From assembly GCA_951802425.1 (NCBI GenBank), contig OX637801.1, positions 62,001-126,000 of the forward strand: 64,000 nt of DNA. Direction: 5' to 3'. Position numbers and translations under genes: made by a program. The notes beneath the pieces were generated by a model that made no database searches, had not been told where the DNA came from, and worked only from the letters and a program-made list of their open reading frames with translations. Shown piece after piece: positions 22,290 to 32,271 of the stretch; positions within the stretch are counted from its first letter, which is position 1; each line of letters starts with the position of its first letter. The stretch comes from Clavaria fumosa (Eukaryota > Basidiomycota > Agaricomycetes > Agaricales > Clavariaceae).

Positions 22290-25200
22290 TATGTGGCCGG
22301 CGGAGGATATCCTTGCCAGGATAACCATGGGTTCAGCGAATTAAATAGGATATTCTTGACCGGATAACCTCAGGTCCAGCAAAATTGGATAGGGTATCCG
22401 TGACTGGATTGAATCCAGGCCACCAAATTAAATAGGATATCCTTAACTGGATTGAATCCAAGCAACCATAATAAATAGGATATCCATGACTGAAGAAAAT
22501 CCAGGCCACCAAATTAAATGGAATATCCTTGATTGGATTGAATCAGGGATACCATAATAAATAGGATATCCTTGACAGGTTTGAATCCAAGCCAGCAAAT
22601 TACATAGGATATCCTTGACTGGTTTAAATCCAAGCCACCAATTTAAATAGGTTATCCTTGACTGGTTTCAATCCAAGGTACCAAATTAAATAGGATATCA
22701 TATCCTTGACTGGATTGAATCCAAGCCACCAAATGAAATAGGATATCCATCAATCAATCACATCCAGGCTACCAAATTAAATAGGATATCCTTGATTGGA
22801 TTGAATCCAGGCAGATATATTAAATAGGATATCCTTGACTGGTGTGAATCCAAGCCACCAAATTTAATAGGATATCCTTGACAGGTTTGAATCCAAGCCA
22901 CCACATTAAATAGGATATCCTTGACTGGTTTGAATTGAAGCCACCAAATTAAATAGGATATCCTTAACTAGTTTGAATCCAAGCCAACAAATTAAATAGG
23001 ATATCCTTGACAGGTTTAAATCCAATCCACCAAATTAAATAGGATATCCTTGACTGGTTTGAATCCAAGCCAACAAATTAAATAGGATATCCTTGACTGG
23101 TTTGAATCCAGGCCAACAAATTAAATAGGATATCCTTGACTGGTTTGAATGCAGGCCACCAAATTAAATAGGATATCCTTGACTGGTTTGAATGCAGGCC
23201 ACCAAATTAAATAGGATATCCTTGGCTGGATTGAATTGAAGCCACCAAATTAAATAGGATATCCTTATCTAGTTTGAATCCAAGCCAACAAATTAAATAG
23301 GATATCCTTGACTGGTTTGAATCCAAGCCAACAAATTAAATGGGATATCCTTGACTGGTTTGAATCCAAGCCAACAAATTAAATGGGATATCCTTGACTG
23401 GTTTGAATCCAATCCACCAAATTAAATAGGATATCCTTGACTGGTTTGAATCCAAGCCACCAAATTGAATAGGATATCCTTAACTAGTTTGAATCCAAGC
23501 CAACAAATTAAATGGGATATCCTTGGCTGGTTTGAATTGAAGCCACCAAATTAAATAGGATATCCTTAACTAGTTTGAATCCAAGCCAACAAATTAAATG
23601 GGATATCCTTGACTGGTTTGAATCCAATCCACCAAAGTAAATAGGATATCCTTGACTGGTTTGAATCCAAGCCAACAAATTAAATAGGATATCCTTGACT
23701 GGTTTGAATCTAGGCCAACAAATTAAATGGGATATCCTTGACTGGTTTGAATGCAGGCCACCAAATTAAATAGGATATCCTTGGCTGGATTGAATTGAAG
23801 CCACCAAATTAAATAGGATATCCTTATCTAGTTTGAATCCAAGCCAACAAATTAAATAGGATATCCTTGACTGGTTTGAATCCAAGCCAACAAATTAAAT
23901 GGGATATCCTTGACTGGTTTGAATCCAAGCCAACAAATTAAATGGGATTAGTGTTGCCACAGCTAGACTAGTCATGAGCCAGCTAGACCAGCTGCAGCTA
24001 CTGACTACTCTAGCTGGTCTCAATTTGTCTTAGCTGTAGTCATAGCTGCAGCTGGTGAGTTTAGCTGACAATAGCCATGGCTTAGCTGCCAACTCTTATA
24101 TTATAATTATGTGTTCATTCTCACTGCTGTAATGCCCTGGTGGCCATGACACTGCAGTACTGCTACTTTGACTAATAATGCAATGCCACCACTATCACCA
24201 GTTACAACCACTGTCACTGTCAGTTCATAAGCTGGTTCATATGCAACAAGTCTAAGAATGATTAAGTCAGCACAGCAGGGATAAAAAGGTGAGTTACAAC
24301 ATGGCAAACAAGATAATAGAGCATTTAACAGTGAAGTATTTGAAAGATAAAGTGCTATTCTCAACTTATTTCACTTGAAACTTTACATCAAACCTAGCCA
24401 TAGCTTAGCTGCAGCTATCAGCTATGGAAATATCAATAGCCATAGTCATAGCTGCTTTATAGCCATAGCTGATTGCCAGCTAGGCTACAGCTACAATCAG
24501 CTAAGGCTATGGCTATTAGTCAGCTACTAGTCATAGCTGTGGCAACACTAAATGGGATATCCTTGACTGGTTTGAATCCAATCCACCAAATTAAATAGGA
24601 TATCCTTGACTGGTTTGAATCCAAGCCACCAAATTAAATAGGATATCCTTAACTAGTTTGAATCCAAGCCAACAAATTAAATGGGATATCCTTGGCTGGT
24701 TTGAATTGAAGCCACCAAATTAAATAGGATATCCTTAACTAGTTTGAATCCAAGCCAACAAATTAAATGGGATATCCTTGACTGGTTTGAATCCAGGCCA
24801 CCAAATTAAATAGGATATCCTTGGCTGGTTTGAATTGAAGCCACCAAATTAAATAGGATATCCTTAACTAGTTTGAATCCAAGCCACCAAATGAAATAGG
24901 ATATCCTTGACTGGTTTGAATTGAAGCCACCAAATTAAATAGGATATCCTTAACTACTTTGAATCCAAGCCAACAAATTAAATGGGATATCCTTGACTGG
25001 TTTGAATCCAATCCACCAAATTAAATAGGATATCCTTGACTGGTGTGAATCCAGGCCACCAAATTAAATAGGATATCCTTGGCTGGTTTGAATTGAAGCC
25101 ACCAAATTAAATAGGATATCCTTAACTAGTTTGAATCCAAGCCACCAAATGAAATAGGATATCCTTGACTGGTTTGAATTGAAGCCACCAAATTAAATAG

Positions 25201-25380
25201 GATATCCTTAACTACTTTGAATCCAAGCCAACAAATTAAATGGGATATCCTTGACTGGTTTGAATCCAATCCACCAAATTAAATAGGATATCCTTGACTG
25301 GTGTGAATCCAGGCCACCAAATTAAATAGGATATCCTTGACTGGTTTGAATCAAGGCCACCACATTACATAGGATATTTT
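22290..25380 (+). repeat. Left satellite arm, 43-bp unit
   Basis: Tandem units of 43 bp built on GGATATCCTTGACTGGTTTG, AATCCAAGCCACC and AAATTAAATA, about 55-60 copies, more diverged towards the outer end. Each unit contains the palindrome GGATATCC. The right arm (35990-38830) is the reverse complement of the same unit, so both arms face inward. A 602-bp MITE interrupts this arm at 23949-24550. No coding potential is visible. Confidence 0.93.
23949..24550. mobile_element. hAT-like MITE inside the satellite, 8-bp TSD AATGGGAT
   Basis: Ends TAGTGTTGCCACAGCTA and TAGCTGTGGCAACACTA are inverted repeats, flanked by AATGGGAT at 23941-23948 and 24551-24558. The outer 250 bp on each side are saturated with TAGCTG/CAGCTA words. 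No coding capacity. Eight-bp duplication and TAG...CTA ends suit the hAT superfamily. A similar terminus (GTGGCAACACTA) ends at 2394. Confidence 0.93.
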
Positions 25381-25598
25381 GCATCTCTGGCAACTGTCAT
25401 GTGATTCACTTTATGTACGTGGTTACTGTCCACAATATTTCCATGTACTTCATTGATAAGTAGCATATTTCAAGTCGCAGTTCCCACTTTGACTCTTTTT
25501 GCACCTATCACTGCCTCTTTTCCTTGGTCTCTTCCTCTCCTTAGTGATTTATTCCTGTGCTTTGTTAATAGTTGTAATCACAATTATTTGAGATAGAC

Positions 25599-28244
25599 TC
25601 ACAGGCCTCGAGCCAATGGAATCAGTTTGAAAACAGCTGAAATTTCTCGTACCATTGTGGTCCAGTCGACCTTGTCGTCGTCTTTCAGCGTCAATCCCCA
25701 TGTCTTCATTCCTACCATAACCATCGCAATACCTGCGAGCCCTGCCCCACACCAGTCAGTCAGGATGAGCACATCTGCATCGCGCAGAACTCCATGTGGC
25801 ATTATTTGTTGCCACCAGTTGGCCATGTCGTCTGCAATCCCCGAAAAGTCTTGTGTGTCATCCCAGTTACGAGCTTGGCGTGCTTGACTCCAGTTCCTGA
25901 GTGATTCAGGAACTGCAACCTGTCGATTCTCCAATTTTAATGGAGTCCCTCCAAGGCTCCCCAAAGCTGTCTCAGCGGCAATCCATGCCTCACATAACGC
26001 ATACCAATCATTGCCAAGGCTTTGTACGTCATGGTGACCCAGACCCATATCCTGTGATGCCCGTTGGATCAAAGATGGAAGGCTGCTGAGCTTAAATGGT
26101 CAAGGCTTCAGAGTCCGCATAACACCCTGAGAGGTTTGCAATGCGTTGGCTTCCAGTCTAAATTTTCATTTAGACTTAAAAGAGACAGAACAAATAAATT
26201 CTTACGTTTTAACACTAGCAGACAAGTAAGCAGCAGCTTGGGTCATTGCATCCCACAGTGGAAGCTCAGCATTGAGACAATATCCTGGTGTATTTGGCGC
26301 AATAGAGTCAGGCTCAGTGAAAAGGATTTCGCTGAGTTGTTTGAGTCCGAGTCCTAGGCCGAGCAATATCCTTTCGATGAACCCAGGTGGTGCCACTGAG
26401 TTTGGCAAAGAGCCTCTCCAAGATGATGCCCTGATCCAATCAGAAAAGGCAACAGCACTGTCCGGATGTTCAAGGTCTGAAGAGAAAAATTCCTTCGGTA
26501 GCCATTCGTTGTCAAATGTCCAGCAGGCGAAGGTTGCTGGGATGAGACGGCTGGTGGTTCCTGGATGCTGCCACAGACTCAGATACTGACCCTCAAAAGA
26601 CAAATAAACATACCGCATATTGGAGAAGCTTGAGTGCATGGACGTAGTCTTGTTGATTTGTTAGTTTCTTCAGGTATGCAAGACGGTTGACGGCTGTTGC
26701 TGGAGAGCCTGGGGCAGGCTCGAATCCAACTACTTTCTTGCCCTTGTCAACTGTCAGCGCTCTCTCAGACAGCGCGTCTGTCCCCTTTGCCTCCGGCTCT
26801 GCGTCCTTGTCAGCGGCGTCTGGACCATCATCTAACACTTCATTTCCCACATCTGAATCCATACCCAACCTGATGAATGTCAAAGGCCTCAGGCCTTGCT
26901 GCTGTTTTGTGTACCAGTAAGAATACAAGGCAATTGCCTCAGTCTTGGGCATGTATGAAGGATCTTGAAGGCGGCTGTCTGGCGGAATGCCATCCTTTAC
27001 AAATTCTTCAGGACTGGCAGCGATTCTTTTCCATGGAACAAGTGCAGTTTGCTTTTGAACCACTGAAAATGATATAAGTCATGATTCAGAAGTGAGAAAA
27101 AAATCTTACAGTAGACAGCCTTCACAAATTCACGAATCACGTCCTTCAAAGAAGGAAGTGAGACGTCAAGTGGGAGTTTCCCAAGGAGGGGGTAGCCAGC
27201 ATCGTCGTAGTTCAGCTTCCCCCAAGATCTGTCGTCTTCTTGATAATTATCTGGATGATAATTAATACCAGACAACTTAGTGAAATAAACTACTTACTAT
27301 TTCCCAAAGACGCATTGTATCTGCACCAGCTGGGCCAAATTTTCCCAGTTTTCCAATCCGCACATGCCTTGGTGAATTTTTGCCCTTTGTTGCTCGTTTC
27401 GAACCTTAGACATAGATTAGCATGGAGAGACAGCAGACAAAGCAAAAATTACTTTGAGCAAATCGCCTGACCCTCCTCATCCTCAAATGACGTGAGCATG
27501 AAGACATGTACCCCCATCTTGCGGTACACATCGTCCATGAATTGTGTGACAACTTTATATAAGTCTTTCTCGGCCATCCTAAACAGGAATGAGAAGGGGA
27601 GAATGTCACAGATATAAAATACTCACTCCCTCTGCAGATCGTGAGGCCATGCACCTGAATTCCAAGCGTGTGCTTGGTCCGTACATTGTTTCCTGTCCGC
27701 TTCAGAAAGGCCATTCAACACTTTCGTGAGTGCTGGCTGATATGCCGCAAATGGTGTCCGGCCCTCCTCGACCAACCTCGTTACTTCCTGCTGCACTTCC
27801 TCTTGATAAACTCGTCCAACTACTCGTCTCAGGTTCCATTTACACCCCCACACCGACCTCTCATTATTCTTATCTTCCCCCTCAACATCATCATCACTCC
27901 CATTGTTGCCATCACCTTGGCCATTTCCATCATCAGCATCATCTCGACTGCGAGACATTGGGTGACCCCCTGATACTCGTTTGGCTCTCGCATTTTTGAA
28001 CCATGTTTGAACAGCCTACTGAGTTTTTAGTCCAAAAAAATGTAATTACTTGTCAATTTACCTTTGAGAGATCCAGAGGCAGCTCAGGCAGCCGTTTTCC
28101 CTTGGAAACCCGTTGCTGATGAGCCTCCCGCAACTGCTGCACAGTAGTTCTGATGCGATCTGACCGCTCCTTACCCTTTGTGGCAAGCCACATTGGGAAG
28201 GCATTTTCTAGGATAGGAATATAGAGATCGATAGCCCAAGGCAT
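25599..28244 (-). CDS. KDZ-element accessory protein (gene A), homeobox-helix-like motif
   Basis: Multi-exon minus-strand gene whose exons join cleanly at GT-AG sites. The likely start (MPWAIDLYIPILENAF) is at 28244. An exon beginning near 28010 carries AVQTWFKNARAKR, which resembles the recognition helix of homeodomains (WFxNxRAK), followed by an Asp/Gly-rich acidic linker. Later exons hold MAEKDLYKVVTQFMDDVYRK, FTKACADWKTGKIWPSW, YPLLGKLPLDVSLPSL, an acidic segment (about 26700-26860), FIERILLGLGLGLKQL and finally GNDWYALCEAWIAAE and MANWWQQIMPHG near 25.7-26.0 kb. I know no function for this protein. Its place beside the transposase suggests a DNA-binding partner; that is inference. The last exon end is uncertain. 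Confidence 0.7.
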
Positions 28245-28306
28245 GCCTGACTTAGCTTTGAGGCAGGGAGGCAGGAGGCAGAGGTGGAAATATTTTAAAC
28301 GAACGA

Positions 28307-28315
28307 TCACGTGAC
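28307..28315. promoter_or_regulatory. TCACGTGAC motif upstream of gene A
   Basis: E-box-like palindromic core CACGTG about 65 bp upstream of the proposed gene A start (minus strand). The same or a one-base variant motif precedes the two other element genes, at 29961-29969 and at 32198 and 32235. CACGTG is the classical bHLH site; the factor here is unknown. Confidence 0.45.
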
Positions 28316-28374
28316 CGTTGGATCCCCGCGCGACACGGTCACATGGTCTGACCACGTTGCATAATCCAGTGCTC

Positions 28375-28530
28375 GTATTTAAATATTGAGGGAGAAATTA
28401 GAAATTTCATCTTGGACAATCTACCCAAATTAAATCTGTGATCATTTTGTCTCACTAAAACTAAGCTTCAAAATGCCTGTGTAAGCCTGCAACTTCGTCG
28501 CAACTTTTGGGTCAGTGGTGGGAGGTCACA
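28375..28530 (+). repeat. Dispersed repeat, copy 1 (copy 2 at 59950-60105)
   Basis: AGAAATTAGAAATTTCATCT ... AAACTAAGCTTCAAAATGCC ... GCAACTTTTGG is shared at high identity with 59950-60105, same strand. No coding potential. One copy is inside the KDZ element and one outside, so this is an independent dispersed family. Confidence 0.85.
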
Positions 28531-28872
28531 ACATTTACAAACAACCCCGTGTTGGCAAGGATTGCCCCCATATCATGTGCAACGTAGTCAGACCATGTGA
28601 CCATGGGAGGTCACAACATTTACAAACAACCCCGTGTTTGGCAGGGATTGCCCCCATATCATGTGCAACGTAGTCAGACCATGTGACCGTGTCGCGCGGG
28701 GATCCAACGGTCACGTGATCGTTCGTTTAAAATATTTCCAACTCCGACCGCTTCGACGCTCATCTCTTTCTCCTTAACCACTACTACCGTCTTCTTTCCT
28801 CGAACTCATCAACTCTCTTGACTCACAGGTACGTATTTTATTTTATCTTTTATGTAGCCTTAGTAGACGGTG

Positions 28873-28922
28873 GCCTTAGTAGACAAATGACCGGATGCAT
28901 ACGGTCATTTGTCTACTAAGGC
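28873..28922. repeat. Perfect 21-bp hairpin
   Basis: GCCTTAGTAGACAAATGACCG at 28873-28893 is followed after 8 nt by its exact reverse complement (28902-28922). A partial third copy (CCTTAGTAGACGG) precedes it near 28858. It could be a cruciform-forming site or a small insertion footprint. Confidence 0.85.
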
Positions 28923-28962
28923 TACCTTAGATACATAAACATCTCTTTTGCAGTCTTTTGGT

Positions 28963-29300
28963 CTGGGGGTAGGGAGTGAGCGCCTCGGTGCGCTCACTCC
29001 CAAGACCCTCGGTGGTCTTTTTCGATCTGGGGGCAGGGGGTGAGCGCCTCGGTGCGCTCACTCCCAAGACCCTCGGTGGTCTTTTTCGATCTGGGGGCAG
29101 GGGGTGAGCGCCTCGGTGCGCTCACTCCCAAGACCCTCGGTGGTCTTTTTCGATCTGTGGGCAGGGAGTGAGCGCCTCGGTGCGCTCACTCCCAAGACCC
29201 TCGGTGGTCTTTTTCGATGGTCTTTTTCGATCTGGGGGCAGGGGGTGAGCGCCTCGGTGCGCTCACTCCCAAGACCCTCGGTGGTCTTGATGATCTGGGG
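28963..29300 (+). repeat. 64-bp tandem array with internal hairpins
   Basis: About five copies of a 64-bp unit: GTCTTTTTCGATCTGGGGGC, AGGGGG, TGAGCGCCTCGGTGCGCTCA, CTCCCAAGACCCTCGGTG. Within each unit, TGAGCGC and GCGCTCA can pair around a short loop. It is followed at about 29390-29750 by a second set of longer direct repeats (CATTGACACTGACTATCCCT, CCGACTCACCGGTCTTC), two to three copies. GC content contrasts sharply with the satellite arms. Confidence 0.85.
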
Positions 29301-29960
29301 CAGGGCTGGGCGCCTCAGCGCATGCCACAGACCTTCGGCAGTCTTGAAGATCTAGGGCCGCAGGCACTTTGGTGCGTTTCCATTTCCGATTTTACTCATA
29401 TTGACACTCTCTATCCTTCTGGCAAAGCGTGTCTTGACACATGGGTCTTCGCACCCGACACTTGTATTTGTTGGGAATGTGGGTGTTTCGTGCGTTTCCA
29501 TTTACTGTTTTACTGACATTGACACTGACTATCCCTCCAGCACAATCACGTCCTCGACACATCCCGACTCACCGGTCTTCACACCCGACACACGGGTCTT
29601 CGCACCTGACACTTGTCTGGAGCAGGGAATGTGGGTGTTTCATGTGTTTCCATTTACTATTTTACTGACATTGACACTGACTATCCCTCCAGCACAATCA
29701 CGTCTTCGACACATCCCGACTCACCGGTCTTCACACCAAACATCCACTGACAAGTCGTCCTTTTTTTGTCTTTTGCGCGCTGTAGCAGTAGTTATTCATG
29801 TCGTAGTAGGGGAGGGGTAGCGGGGATATTCAATGCCGGCCACATTGAGTATCCTTTCTGCCCTGACCATATACTTTTTTCATGTGACTTGTAATAATTA
29901 CTTGTAATTTGTCGAACTCTCATACCCGTTATAAGGCGAGATTCTGCTCCTACGTGTAAG

Positions 29961-29969
29961 TCACGTGAC
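29961..29969. promoter_or_regulatory. TCACGTGAC motif 47 bp before the PHD-type gene
   Basis: Identical to the motif upstream of gene A and related to TCATGTGAC before the transposase. Its position just ahead of the ATG at 30016 suggests a promoter-proximal site; this is inferred from recurrence only. Confidence 0.45.
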
Positions 29970-30015
29970 CACCGAGTGGCTGAGCGGCTAAGCACTTTGA
30001 CCTCGAACCGTCACA

Positions 30016-31669
30016 ATGCCAAGAACGAAACAATCGGCATCCAGGTCAACTGGTGCTCCATGTGTGAGAGTGACCCTTCACCCGTCTGCCATCAAACAAA
30101 ATGCGCAGCCTATCGCTCAACCGATTGGAATTAGGGTGAGTCCTCGACTCTTCTGTCGATTTGATCGAGCTGATCAAGGGACACAGACAGGTGACAGAGC
30201 CCCAAATGATGAAGTCAGACTACTTAACTCCATCTAATATAGTACTGACCTTTTGCAGTGGTGCTGCAGCTGCGGCGATGGCGGAAATCTCTTGGACTGC
30301 GATTTTTGTGAGCAAGCCGTGTGCAGCAAATGCCTCGATCTTTCTGGAGGCTCCAAGCTCATCAAAGAGCCCGACGTCAATTTTTTTTGCATGGGCTGTC
30401 ATTTAGGCTCAGAGAATCGAGCTGAGCCCTTCTATGTAAGTACTGATCTTTATCAACACAAATTTATTGACATAGAATGTTGAATTACAGCCTCTCTACC
30501 GCAACGGCGAGCCCATCAAAAGTGTCAATGGGCATATCAAGCCCACGACACTAAGGGGCAATTACGCACGGCAAAACACAAACTCGTTGGCCATCGTCAA
30601 CATTCGACTGTGCACGATCCCAACCCAAGGCGATCCATACATTTCCGTCGCCAACACCTTGGCCGGCTGGTTCGCCAGCATATCTGAAAGAAGGATGTTA
30701 TTTACCAAAGAGGTAGTCTTGGATATTGATGCGGCGAATCCAAGATCATTGGCCAAGCATCAGAGAGTTCTCAAGGATATCATCAAAAGCTTTCAACAGT
30801 GAGTCCGTTTTATTACGATTGAACGCAGCTGATTGCTCCAAACAGATTTGGAGTCCGGAGGCTCGTCGTATTCCTGTTTACCCACGCCAATCCCAAGAAT
30901 GGTGACCTCCATTGTGCTAATAACTCAGGAATCCAAGTTGAAAGCGTAAGCTCATCCATACCATCAAATGGTCGCTTACTGATGTAGTCTACCTTTTCAA
31001 AAGTTTCTGGCTCAAATTTTTGGGCAAGATCTCCTTCAGTTTGCACAGGAAGTACATTCACTTCTTGTCCTCGAGGTTTGTGGCGGAGTTTGGGAGAACG
31101 CGGCGTCGTGCAAAGCAGTGACGGATTTTGCTCAAAGGTATGTCTTGGCCCCACCCCTGCTTCCAATGCTGATGATGCCCAGTGCATATTTCAATCATGT
31201 CATTGGCTTTGGCCAAGCCAATTTCTTTCCCCATCTAGCTATTCCATTCCTCACAAAACTTATCATCAAAAATTTCATCGAATGTTTCTTGATCCTCCGA
31301 ATTCTGCCAGATCTTCTCAAGGAGGAGGAGGGTCTTGGTGCCCACACCTCCATCCTTCTTTTGTCTCACAGATTCGCCTTGGAATACATATGGGTTCACC
31401 ACCAACTCCGCCCATTCGGTGATGCCGTCGCCCTCCAGTGCCCGAAGTGTTACGCAATTCGGACCCTCACATTCAAGCTACTGGACAGCAAATCGGGCAG
31501 TTACCAGGCAAGCTGTCCTTGTGGTTGGGCCGACAAGAAACCCTCTGGCTTGGGTGACGCAACCTTGCCAAAGGGCCCGACGGGATGGGCCACTCGCCTG
31601 TTGTACGGAACTCCGGCCATTGTGGATGGTATATGGAAGTTGCCACGTTTGATGTATAATATTGTCTGA
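30016..31669 (+). CDS. H3-tail-like N-terminus plus ADD/PHD finger protein, 441 aa
   Basis: Six exons by consensus splice sites: 30016-30135, 30259-30435, 30491-30798, 30846-30945, 31004-31137 and 31183-31669. The acceptor at 31003 is the least certain. Residues 2-12, PRTKQSASRSTG, mirror the histone H3 tail (R2, T3, K4, Q5, A7, S10, T11, G12 kept; K9 is R). Exon 2 is a PHD-like finger with C-x2-C-x8-C-x2-C-x4-C-x2-C...C-x2-C spacing; GNLLDCDFC resembles the ADD finger of ATRX. The middle region has VVFLFTHANPKNGDLH and LLVLEVCGGVWEN, spaced like the His and Cys of caspase-fold proteins. The C-terminus has a CPKC...CPCGW zinc-ribbon-like site. Function is inferred: a chromatin-directed accessory factor of the element. 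Confidence 0.75.
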
Positions 31670-32271
31670 GCCATGTACAAGTTTGTCTTGTTTGCCTCCA
31701 TGCTACCCATGTCTACCTACGAAATTCCAATGCTACCCGTGTCTACCTACGCAATTCCAAGATCACCTTCAGTGAAAACAAGATAGGCCATCGCTTCGCT
31801 CTGGCAGTTTTCTATTTATCCAGCAGTTTTCTAATAATCTGAAGTCCTGTATTATATACATTACATTAGTAGTGCTATGTTCACCACTACGTAGGCAGAT
31901 TAGGAGGTCACATCGTCTTTGGGGAAGGAGGACGCAGGCATGCTCTATGTAAAAAACGCAGCGTCTCATGTTACGAAAGACACACTACATCACGAAATGG
32001 ACTACAACATGGCATTAGGCAACAACCGAACGACCTCCGAACAGTACGGGACGTTGAACACATGAAACGGCAGACAATATGGAACAGGATGAAAACAGCC
32101 TGCGCCGCACCTACCTCACACACGAACTCCGACTTGCACAGTCAGCACCAAGGATGACACGCAGGAGTACACAAACACAAACATGAACACACAAAATCAT
32201 GTGACTGATCACATGTTGAGATGTTGAGAGCACATCATGTGACACTGACAGTATTCTGAACGTCACTCAAG
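31670..32271. other. Intergenic/promoter region between the two plus-strand cargo genes
   Basis: Holds a short direct repeat (CTACCCATGTCTACCTACG / CTACCCGTGTCTACCTACG) just after the upstream gene, and two TCATGTGAC motifs at 32198-32206 and 32235-32243, 29-66 bp before the transposase ATG. No gene is visible. Confidence 0.5.

Larger units (their letters stand above)
28287..28740. repeat. Inverted repeat over the gene A promoter region
   Basis: 28287-28361 (AATATTTTAAACGAACGATC, then ACGTGACCGTTGGATCC) is the near-perfect reverse complement of about 28665-28739. Each arm holds a CACGTGA motif and a GCGCG core. Between them lies the dispersed repeat at 28375-28530. A 79-bp direct duplication (GGAGGTCACAACATTTACAA...) occupies about 28527-28605 and 28605-28687. 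Confidence 0.85.

Noticed and set aside
22290..25380. CRISPR-like array (regular repeats)
   Set aside because: Units are contiguous with no unique spacers, the host is a fungus, and the arrays are transposon arms.
29969..30012. tRNA-like stretch (CCGAGTGGCTGAGCGGCTAAG) before the PHD-type gene
   Set aside because: It resembles a tRNA D-arm only; no acceptor stem, anticodon arm or T-arm with GTTCGA-type loop follows, and the ATG of a good gene model begins within 5 nt.
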